Shown here: in pieces, positions 1 through 5,394 of the stretch
How positions within the stretch are numbered: the stretch's first letter is position 1
How the letters are laid out: each line of letters starts with the position of its first letter
Program-made: the position numbers and the translations under genes
Source: Bacteroidales bacterium UBA1199
GTDB lineage: Bacteria; Bacteroidota; Bacteroidia; Bacteroidales; UBA932
Assembly (NCBI GenBank): GCA_002309795.1
Contig: DBXZ01000048.1
Coordinates: forward strand, 1 to 5,831
Length of the DNA stretch: 5,831 nt
Reading direction: 5' to 3'
Notes under the pieces: model-generated
What the model was told of the DNA's origin: nothing
The model's database searches: none
What the model saw: only the letters and a program-made list of their open reading frames with translations

Positions 1-1599
1 TCCGAATGGCACTGGGCTTCGCTGGAGAAGATCTTCTTCGAGAAGAAGGTCTACCGCATCCTGGAGAACGACGCATCCACCTGGGAGGAACAGCTTGCCG
101 ACGTTGAGGCGGGAATGCGCCAGTACCAGAATCTGCTCAAGCGCGAAATAACTTCCGACGATATCCTGCGCCTGGTGGACAAGCCGGTCCGCAAGATCTC
201 CCGTTTCGACATCAAGGCCGCCGAGGAGAAGATCCAGGGCATCGAATACAACATCGACGAGGTCCGCAACAACCTCGAGCACCTGACGGACTTTACGGTC
301 CGCTACTTCCAGGCCATCAAGAAAAAATACGGCGCCGCCTTCCCGCGCCGCACCGAAATCACGCCGTTCGAACAGATCCAGGCGGAGAAAGCCGTGGCGG
401 CCAACGCCAAGCTCTACGCCAACAAGGCGGACGGCTTCATCGGTATCGACCAGAAGAAGATTGAGGATGCGGAATACATCTGCGACTGCTCCGACATTGC
501 CGAGATCATCGTCTTCATGAAGAACGGCAAGTATCTGGTCACCAAGGTGAAAGATAAACTCTTCGTGGGGCGCGACATCATTCACGCCGCCGTCTTCAAC
601 CGTCGCGACGAGCGCACCGTCTACAACGTGATCTACCGTGACGGCCGGCAGGGCCCGTACTACGCGAAGCGTTTCTCCATCACCGGCATCACCCGCGACA
701 AGGAGTACGACTTCACCCGCGGAACGGCCGATTCCTATGCGGTCTGGTTCACCGCCAACTCCAACGGCGAGGCGGAGACCGTGCGGATCGCTTACCGTCC
801 GAAGCCCAAGCTGAAGAAACTCTCCGAGGACTTCGACTTCGCCGCTCTGGCCATCAAGGGCCGCGCCTCGATGGGCAACCTCGTGACCAAGAAGAACTCC
901 ATCCAGCGCATCACCCTCAAAACCAAGGGCGTCTCTACGCTGGGCGGCAAGGATATCTGGTTTGACACCGACGTCAACCGGCTCAACGAATCCGGCTCCG
1001 GTATCTACCTGGGCGAATTCCTCCAGGACGACCGCATCCTGGTCACCTGCAAGAACGGTTCGTACTACCTGACCTCCTATGACCTGACCAACCGCTACCA
1101 GGGCGAGATTGACCGCATCGAGAAGTTCGATCCCGAAAAGGTCTTCACGGCGCTCTACTACGACGGTTCCGTCAAACTCTTCTACGTCAAGCGCTTCAGC
1201 TTCGAACTGAACAATTCGGTCACCCCGGTGAGCTTTATCGCCGAGGAACCCGGTTCCAAGTTCGTTGCCCTGAGCGACGACGAATTCCCGCAGATCAAGG
1301 TCACCTACAAGGCCAAGTCCAAACGTTCGCCGGAAGCCATCGACGTGGATGAATTCGTGGAGAAGAAGGGCTGGAAGGCCAAGGGCCGTCGCGTGGGCAA
1401 CACGGACGTGAGCAAGGCCGAATTCATCGAGCCGCTCGAGAAGGAGCGCCCGGAGGAATCGGAAGAGCCTGTTAACGAGCCGGAGATGGCCGTTGAGGAA
1501 CCTGTCGTTGAGGCGCCTGTCGCACCGGCTCCCGCTCCCAAGGAGCCCGTCGTGGCACCGCTCCCGCAGGGCGATCCCTACGAACCCACCCTTTTCTAA
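1..1599 (+). CDS. parC: DNA topoisomerase IV subunit A, C-terminal part (5' end outside window)
   Basis: The frame is open from base 1 to the TAA at 1597-1599, giving 532 residues; the start and the catalytic Tyr region lie upstream. ParC is the breakage-reunion subunit of topoisomerase IV, which works with ParE to unlink daughter chromosomes. Visible residues about 1-130 match the tower/coiled-coil exit region of the type IIA core, including a Lys/Glu-rich helical part and a PRRTEI motif near residue 119. Residues about 165-455 are beta-pinwheel-like: repeated strands of the type 'VFMKNGKYLVTKV' and two similar 'KRFS' strands (GPYYAKRFSI and LFYVKRFSFE). No canonical GyrA box was seen, which together with the Bacteroidota-type layout favours ParC over GyrA. 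The last ~60 residues are acidic and Pro/Val/Ala-rich and end in PTLF. The stop is one base from the next ATG, so the downstream gene is probably co-transcribed. Assignment to the ParC/GyrA family is near certain; ParC versus GyrA is likely. Confidence 0.9.
   Translation, partial: SEWHWASLEKIFFEKKVYRILENDASTWEEQLADVEAGMRQYQNLLKREITSDDILRLVDKPVRKISRFDIKAAEEKIQGIEYNIDEVRNNLEHLTDFTVRYFQAIKKKYGAAFPRRTEITPFEQIQAEKAVAANAKLYANKADGFIGIDQKKIEDAEYICDCSDIAEIIVFMKNGKYLVTKVKDKLFVGRDIIHAAVFNRRDERTVYNVIYRDGRQGPYYAKRFSITGITRDKEYDFTRGTADSYAVWFTANSNGEAETVRIAYRPKPKLKKLSEDFDFAALAIKGRASMGNLVTKKNSIQRITLKTKGVSTLGGKDIWFDTDVNRLNESGSGIYLGEFLQDDRILVTCKNGSYYLTSYDLTNRYQGEIDRIEKFDPEKVFTALYYDGSVKLFYVKRFSFELNNSVTPVSFIAEEPGSKFVALSDDEFPQIKVTYKAKSKRSPEAIDVDEFVEKKGWKAKGRRVGNTDVSKAEFIEPLEKERPEESEEPVNEPEMAVEEPVVEAPVAPAPAPKEPVVAPLPQGDPYEPTLF
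1491..1520 (+). repeat. Tandem 15-bp imperfect duplication in the parC tail
   Basis: Two adjacent 15-base units (1491-1505 and 1506-1520) share 13 of 15 bases (CGTTGAGG, two variable bases, CCTGT). They encode the consecutive VEEPV and VEAPV pentapeptides in the acidic, proline-rich C-terminal tail of ParC. This looks like recent slippage expansion of a disordered tail rather than a functional DNA site. Confidence 0.6.
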
Positions 1600-1600
1600 A

Positions 1601-2686
1601 ATGATTCTCGCGCTGTGCGGATTCATGGCCTGCGGCAAGACCACCCTCGGCAGGGCGGTCGCCGAGCGGCTGAATCTGCCCTTCGTAGATCTGGATGAAG
1701 AGATTGCCTGCCGCTCGGGCCAAACTGCTGCGGAAATCTTTGAAAAAGAAGGCGAAGCCGCTTTCCGCGCACGCGAGCGGGAAGCGCTTCTTGCCGTGCT
1801 CGGCCGCGAGCGTGACGCCATTCTGGCGCTGGGCGGCGGCACGCTGCTCTCGGCGGAAAACCGCCAGCTGGTCCGCACCAAGTGCCGTGTCGTCTGGCTC
1901 CAAACCCCGGAGCCCCAGTTGCTTCAGTGGCTTTCAGAAGAGCCGCGCCCTCTTTCCAAGGGGCGTACGCCGGAAGAACTCCGCGCCCTGATGGCTGCCC
2001 GCGAACCCCTCTACCGCGAAGTCGCCCACCAGCTCTACACCCCCTGGCAAACCGACTTCCCCACCGACCTCCGCAACCTCACGCAAATCGCTCAGACAGA
2101 GCGCGACGCCTACCAGCCTGCTGTCTCCGTTTACCTCGGATCGCATCCGGGTTCGGATCCATCCTTCTGTGAGACGGCTTTCGCACTGGGCGAACGGCTT
2201 GCACGCGAAGGCTACAGACTGGTTTACGGCGGCTCCGATGTGGGTACGATGAAGGCCCTGGCAGATGGCTGCCTTTCCGCAAGCGGCACGGCGTACGGCG
2301 TCTTCCCGCGCGGCTTTCGCGGTTATCAGGAAGATGCCTGGCACAAAAAGGGGAACCTGCTGCGCGAAGGTTTGACTGAGGTTTTTTACACCGCCGATCT
2401 CTCGGAGCGCAAGCGCCTGATGGAAACCCTGAGCGATTGCTGCGTTGCCCTCCCGGGCAGTTTGGGCACCCTCGATGAACTCTTCTGCTATGCCGTCAAC
2501 TCAAAACTCGGCTTCAACGGCGGCAAGCCCCTCTATGTCCTGAACCTGAACGGCTACTACGAACCGCTCCGCGAGCAGATCGCCCGTATGCAGGAGAACG
2601 GCTTCATCGACCACAGCCCCCTGACCTTCTGCTCCACCCTCGACGACCTGTTCGCTGCCCTCGAGGGCTGTTTTATTTCAGTTTGA
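1601..2686 (+). CDS. aroK: Shikimate kinase fused to a LOG-family (TIGR00730-like) nucleotide phosphoribohydrolase domain
   Basis: A 361-residue two-domain protein. Residues 1-165 form a full-length shikimate kinase, which phosphorylates shikimate with ATP in the pathway to chorismate. Visible are Walker A GFMACGKT (7-14), the DLD pair (D30, D32), FR (55-56), the GGG shikimate-binding loop (78-80), RPL (116-118) of the lid, and the substrate-contacting R134 in REPLYRE. Residues about 174-361 are a LOG/lysine-decarboxylase-like Rossmann domain. Family members cleave nucleoside 5'-monophosphates, including cytokinin ribotides, to free base and ribose 5-phosphate. Seen here are VSVYLGS (176-182), LVYGG (207-211), GVFPRGF (233-239), SERKRLM (268-274) and PGSLGTLDE (285-293). 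The family signature is PGGxGTxxE, so its third residue is Ser (S287), while the catalytic-type Arg and Glu remain. ATG 1601 follows the parC stop by one base; an in-frame ATG at 1493 lies inside parC and would add a non-homologous leader. No stop or start codon separates the domains. The fusion is clear; the activity of the LOG half is inferred. Confidence 0.9.
   Translation: MILALCGFMACGKTTLGRAVAERLNLPFVDLDEEIACRSGQTAAEIFEKEGEAAFRAREREALLAVLGRERDAILALGGGTLLSAENRQLVRTKCRVVWLQTPEPQLLQWLSEEPRPLSKGRTPEELRALMAAREPLYREVAHQLYTPWQTDFPTDLRNLTQIAQTERDAYQPAVSVYLGSHPGSDPSFCETAFALGERLAREGYRLVYGGSDVGTMKALADGCLSASGTAYGVFPRGFRGYQEDAWHKKGNLLREGLTEVFYTADLSERKRLMETLSDCCVALPGSLGTLDELFCYAVNSKLGFNGGKPLYVLNLNGYYEPLREQIARMQENGFIDHSPLTFCSTLDDLFAALEGCFISV
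2657..2678 (+). terminator. Possible intrinsic terminator inside the end of the aroK-LOG gene
   Basis: A perfect 12-bp palindrome (GCCCTCGAGGGC, 2657-2668) can fold as a GCCC/GGGC stem with a TCGA loop. It is followed by TGTTTTATTT on the plus strand, the arrangement of a Rho-independent terminator. It lies upstream of the aroK-LOG stop codon (2684-2686), because the convergent minus-strand gene overlaps by 14 bp and leaves no spacer. Read on the minus strand there is no T tract after the hairpin, so it would not serve the tonB-side operon in the same way. The stem is short (4 bp plus one C-G pair beyond a mismatch), so strength is uncertain. Confidence 0.4.
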
Positions 2687-3434
2687 AGATATAGGTGATG
2701 GAACCCTTCTGGAGTTCCGTGCCGCCTGCGACCGGCGTGAAGCGGGCCGCGAGGGCTGCCTTGCGGGTATTCTCGCGCAGAACGGCGCTGCTGATGTTGG
2801 TATGCTGCGCATCGATCTCCGCGCGCTCCACCTTGCCGTCGCGGTTCACCCAGATAAAGACGGTAATCAGGCCGCGGTCCTGCACGTCGTAGGCGGGCAG
2901 GGGAAGGTCGCCCACCGGCTCGCGGCCGTAGAGATGCGCGTTGGGCGCGCCGTCCGTGGGACCGTTGGAAGTCAGGCCGTGGCTGTTGCCGTCGGTGAGG
3001 TCGTCGGAGGCTTCGCGGGCCACCTGGGCGGCCAGGGTGTCTTTCTTGCGGTTGTCCGTGGCGGAGAAGAGGGCGCGCCGGTTGATCTCCTTGGGCTTGA
3101 CGACCTCGGGCGTTTCTACATCACCTTCCGGACCGGGCGTGGCTTCCACGGACTCGTTCGGTTTGGACTCCTCCACCTTGAGAGGGGCCTCCGCCTTCTT
3201 GACGGGATTCTCCGGGAGTTCCGGTTCGGGCTCCGGGCTGCGGAGCTCTTCGGACGAACCCACCTCCACCGGCTTCAGCTCTTCATCCGGCGGAAACTCC
3301 ATGGTGATGGCCTTCTCCTCCGGCGGGGGATAGATATACTTGAGGCCGGAATGGACCGTATAGAGAGCCAGCGCACCGTGGAAGAGCACGGTGAGCGTAA
3401 CGCCAAAGATGACGGGCTTGTTGGTCTGCTTCAT
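2673..3434 (-). CDS. tonB: TonB/TolA-type energy transducer protein
   Basis: A 253-residue inner-membrane protein that would carry energy from the ExbB-ExbD motor across the periplasm to outer-membrane partners. Residues 1-7 are cytoplasmic and positively charged; one membrane segment follows at about 8-27 with His19 in an FHGAL context, matching the position of the functionally important His of E. coli TonB (IHGAV). Residues about 36-118 are a Pro/Glu/Lys-rich linker (PEPEPELPENP), as expected for a periplasm-spanning arm. Residues about 119-170 are polar and of unclear fold. Residues about 173-253 are a TonB C-terminal-like domain (GLITVFIWVNRDGKVERAEI, then KAALAARFTP, and ITYIF near the end), of the variant commonly annotated in Bacteroidota beside ExbB/ExbD. 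It is the last gene of the truA-exbB-exbD-tonB operon, 27 bp after exbD, and its stop overlaps the end of the convergent aroK-LOG gene. A TolA-like role cannot be excluded; no pal or tolB is visible. Confidence 0.85.
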   Translation of the reverse strand: MKQTNKPVIFGVTLTVLFHGALALYTVHSGLKYIYPPPEEKAITMEFPPDEELKPVEVGSSEELRSPEPEPELPENPVKKAEAPLKVEESKPNESVEATPGPEGDVETPEVVKPKEINRRALFSATDNRKKDTLAAQVAREASDDLTDGNSHGLTSNGPTDGAPNAHLYGREPVGDLPLPAYDVQDRGLITVFIWVNRDGKVERAEIDAQHTNISSAVLRENTRKAALAARFTPVAGGTELQKGSITYIFKLK

Positions 3435-3461
3435 TCCGGACCTGTTTGAGCGGCTACCTGG

Positions 3462-3881
3462 TTACTCCGGCGAGGTCGCCATGATTACTTTGTAGCGGTT
3501 CCGCTTGGCGATATTCATCAGCGCCACGACCTCCTTGACGGGGACCGATTCGTCGGCGTAGATGGAGAAGGTGGGGTCTTCCTGTCCTTCCAGCAACTCC
3601 TGGACGGCCGGCTCGATTCCGCTGAAGGGAACCGGCTTCTGGTTGCCGTTGATGTGGTAGGTGACCACGTCAGGGCCCTTTTCGGGGTAGTGCTTGATGG
3701 AGACGCTCACCGTGGCCTTGGCCGACACCTGGCCCGTGCTCTTGGGGAGCAGCAGCTTCAGGGCGTTCGGGTTGACCAGCGTGGAGGTCACCAGAAAGAA
3801 GATGAGCAGCAGGAAGACGATGTCCGTCATGGAGGACATCGAGATGCCTGCCTCAACTTTTGTCAAACGTTTGATGGCCAT
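3462..3881 (-). CDS. exbD: ExbD/TolR-family biopolymer transport protein
   Basis: A 139-residue single-pass inner-membrane protein, the normal length for ExbD. Residues 1-18 are a short cytoplasmic N-terminus with basic residues (KRLTK); the membrane segment runs from about 21 to 37 and is preceded by the hallmark SMTDIVF, whose Asp20 corresponds to the proton-carrying Asp25 of E. coli ExbD. Residues about 40-139 form the periplasmic domain, including the KLLLPKST region and the final ADESVPVKEVVALMNIAKR helix that helps dimerise and contact TonB. Together with ExbB it forms the proton-driven motor. It starts 12 bp after exbB, with an AGGA that is rather close to the ATG (2 bases), and is followed by tonB 27 bp later. 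Only one exbD-like gene is present here, whereas some Bacteroidota clusters carry two. Confidence 0.93.
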   Translation of the reverse strand: MAIKRLTKVEAGISMSSMTDIVFLLLIFFLVTSTLVNPNALKLLLPKSTGQVSAKATVSVSIKHYPEKGPDVVTYHINGNQKPVPFSGIEPAVQELLEGQEDPTFSIYADESVPVKEVVALMNIAKRNRYKVIMATSPE

Positions 3882-3893
3882 AATCCTGCGTGT

Positions 3894-4568
3894 TTATTCG
3901 GCTTCCGGGGTCTGTTCCTGCTTGGTGAGCGCGGTGTCGAGGAATTCCACGGTGGTATTCTCCATCTTGAAGACCAGGTTGGAGATGCGGGAGGTGAGGT
4001 AGTTGTAGCCGAAGTAGGCCAGAATACCCACAATCAGACCGCCCACGGTGGTGATCATCGCGGTGTAGATACCGCCCGAAAGGATCGAAATATCCACGTT
4101 GCTGCCCGCCTGGGCCATATTGAAGAAGGCTTGCACCATACCGATCACGGTGCCCAGGAATCCGATCATCGGGGCGCCGCCGGAGATGGCTGCCAGGATG
4201 GGGAGACCCTTCTCGAGCCGGGCGACCTCCAGGTTGCCGACGTTTTCGACTGCGGCCTGCACCTCGGAGAGGGGCTGGTCCATCCGGGTGATGCCCTTGT
4301 CCACCATCCGGGCGATCGGGGAGTCGTTGCGCTTGCAGAGTGCGCGTGCGGAACGGACCTTGCCTTCGAGGATATAGTCCTTGATGTCTTTCATGAAGTT
4401 CTTGTCGATCTGTCCGGCTTTGTGGATAGCCCACCATTTGCTGCCGAAGATGTAGATGGCGATAATGGAGAGGATCAGCAGGACGATCATCAGCCAGCCG
4501 CCCTTGGCGGCCATCGCAAAGATGGAGAACGAGAGTTCTTCGCTGGTCTGGAGGAGTGTAAGAAGCAT
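3894..4568 (-). CDS. exbB: ExbB/TolQ/MotA-family proton channel protein
   Basis: A 224-residue inner-membrane protein forming the channel ring around ExbD. Membrane segments are about 25-42, 121-147 and 165-190, with a charged cytoplasmic region between the first two. The family motif in segment 2 is GGAPMIGFLGTVIGMVQAF (130-148), where T140 matches E. coli ExbB Thr148. In segment 3, GIYTAMITTVGGLIVG contains T174, matching Thr181; by hand alignment the place of E. coli Glu176 is taken by T169, which I believe is common in Bacteroidota homologues. The C-terminal tail (about 205-224) is hydrophilic. The chosen ATG lies 12 bp after the truA stop and gives the usual short N-terminus before segment 1; the leader has no Shine-Dalgarno match. 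It is the second gene of the minus-strand operon. TolQ rather than ExbB is possible, since the two are hard to tell apart by sequence alone. Confidence 0.93.
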   Translation of the reverse strand: MLLTLLQTSEELSFSIFAMAAKGGWLMIVLLILSIIAIYIFGSKWWAIHKAGQIDKNFMKDIKDYILEGKVRSARALCKRNDSPIARMVDKGITRMDQPLSEVQAAVENVGNLEVARLEKGLPILAAISGGAPMIGFLGTVIGMVQAFFNMAQAGSNVDISILSGGIYTAMITTVGGLIVGILAYFGYNYLTSRISNLVFKMENTTVEFLDTALTKQEQTPEAE

Positions 4569-4580
4569 ATTGAATAGATT

Positions 4581-5333
4581 TTAAATTGTTATCAGGGGAT
4601 AGGGGTACCGGATCTCTTCCAAAAACAGTGCCTCTCCGGGTACGGACTGTCCGGCGCGGCACCGGTCGCGGGCGGCAAGCACCTCGTCGATCCACGCTTC
4701 GTCGCGCTTGCCCCGGCCGACTTCGAGCAGCGTGCCGACCATCGCGCGGACCATGTTGCGGAGGAAGCGGTTGGCCGTGACGGTGAAAACCAGGTGGGTG
4801 GCGTCGATCCGGTCCCAGCGGGCGTCGGTCACCTGACAGAGGGAGGTGCCGTTGTCACTGCCCGTCTTTTCGAGCGAAGTGAAATCGTGCGTGCCCAGCA
4901 GACGGGCCGCCGCACGGTTCATCGCTTCCATGTCCAAATCGAACGTATAGAGGTAGGAGAAGCGTGCAAAAGGGTCTTTGGCGGTGTGCAAATAGTAACG
5001 GTAGGTGCGGCTTACGGCGTCGTAGCGGGCGTGCGCTCCTTCCGGAACGGAAAAGATCTCAAAAACGCAGATTTCTTTGGGCAGTATGGCATTTATTTTG
5101 CGTACAGCCTGTTTCGGCTCTTTGATCTCCCCGCCTGTCAGGTCGAAGTGCGCAATATAGCTGCGCGCGTTGACCCCGGCGTCCGTCCGACCGGCTCCGG
5201 TCACCTCCACGCTCTCTCCGAAGGCGATGGAGAGCGCCCGTTCCAGTTCCCCCTGGACACTCTTCTCACCGGGCTGCGACTGCCATCCGCAGAACGGAGA
5301 ACCGTTGTAGGAGAGGGAGATGAAGAATCGCAT
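4581..5333 (-). CDS. truA: tRNA pseudouridine(38-40) synthase TruA
   Basis: A 250-residue cytoplasmic enzyme, of typical family length, that converts uridines 38-40 in the anticodon stem-loop of tRNAs to pseudouridine. The N-terminus MRFFISLSYNG..FCGWQ is the standard TruA opening. GAGRTDAGVNA (47-57) carries the catalytic Asp51, with Asn where many homologues have His in GVHA. HARYDAVSRTYRY (101-113) holds the conserved Arg/Tyr pair, and FLRNMVRAMVGTLLEVGRG (190-208) is the C-terminal active-site motif. The final family motif APAxGL is degenerate here (SVPGEALFL, 230-238). I chose ATG 5333 rather than the in-frame ATG at 5360, because the latter adds nine non-homologous residues and lies at about the expected transcription start of the upstream -7 element. 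It is the first gene of the operon with exbB (12 bp downstream) and is divergent from the MoxR gene. Confidence 0.95.
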   Translation of the reverse strand: MRFFISLSYNGSPFCGWQSQPGEKSVQGELERALSIAFGESVEVTGAGRTDAGVNARSYIAHFDLTGGEIKEPKQAVRKINAILPKEICVFEIFSVPEGAHARYDAVSRTYRYYLHTAKDPFARFSYLYTFDLDMEAMNRAAARLLGTHDFTSLEKTGSDNGTSLCQVTDARWDRIDATHLVFTVTANRFLRNMVRAMVGTLLEVGRGKRDEAWIDEVLAARDRCRAGQSVPGEALFLEEIRYPYPLITI

Positions 5334-5341
5334 AAAAGTGT

Positions 5342-5349
5342 TATTTTTG
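5342..5349 (+). promoter_or_regulatory. Candidate Bacteroidota -7 element for the MoxR gene
   Basis: TATTTTTG fits the TAnnTTTG -7 consensus of Bacteroidota primary-sigma promoters. It sits 45 bp before the MoxR ATG, predicting a leader of roughly 38-40 nt. No TTTG -33 element was found about 19-21 bases upstream (that region is inside truA), so this is a half match in an AT-rich stretch. Confidence 0.4.
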
Positions 5350-5364
5350 CACGGATACAACCGA

Positions 5365-5372
5365 CAAATTTA
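5365..5372 (-). promoter_or_regulatory. Candidate Bacteroidota -7 element for the truA-exbB-exbD-tonB operon
   Basis: On the minus strand these bases read TAAATTTG, a full match to TAnnTTTG. The element is 31 bp before the truA ATG at 5333, predicting a leader of about 25 nt. No clear -33 TTTG is seen at the usual distance, which would fall at the start of the MoxR gene. It faces the MoxR -7 element. Confidence 0.4.
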
Positions 5373-5394
5373 CAAAACATTTTAAACATAAAAT

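Noticed and set aside
1..1599. GyrA instead of ParC
   Set aside because: No GyrA-box sequence was seen in the pinwheel, and the tail and TLF terminus resemble Bacteroidota ParC. The N-terminal core is missing, so a small doubt remains.
1493..1600. In-frame ATG at 1493 as the start of the shikimate kinase gene
   Set aside because: It would add 36 basic, low-complexity residues read from inside parC. The ATG at 1601 directly precedes the conserved ILALCGFMACGKT opening.
2090..2130. Possible frameshift or assembly join between the shikimate kinase and LOG domains
   Set aside because: Both domains are in the same frame with a short natural linker, and the codon style does not change across the join, so a genuine fusion is the simplest reading.
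2802..3449. Plus-strand open frame (215 codons) opposite tonB
   Set aside because: It mirrors the tonB coding sequence, and its Val/Gly/Arg/Leu-rich product resembles no family I recognise.
3654..4577. Long plus-strand open frame (307 codons) across exbD/exbB
   Set aside because: It is antisense to two clearly conserved genes, its translation is His/Gly/Asp-rich with no recognisable family, and such frames are expected opposite GC-rich coding DNA.
3853..4695. Minus-strand open frame (280 codons) overlapping exbB in another frame
   Set aside because: The product is Arg/Pro/Gln-rich and lacks domains; the exbB frame in the same place shows strong family motifs.
5334..5360. In-frame ATG at 5360 as the truA start
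   Set aside because: The extra nine residues have no counterpart in TruA proteins, which begin at the MRFF-type strand, and the ATG is at or upstream of the likely transcription start.
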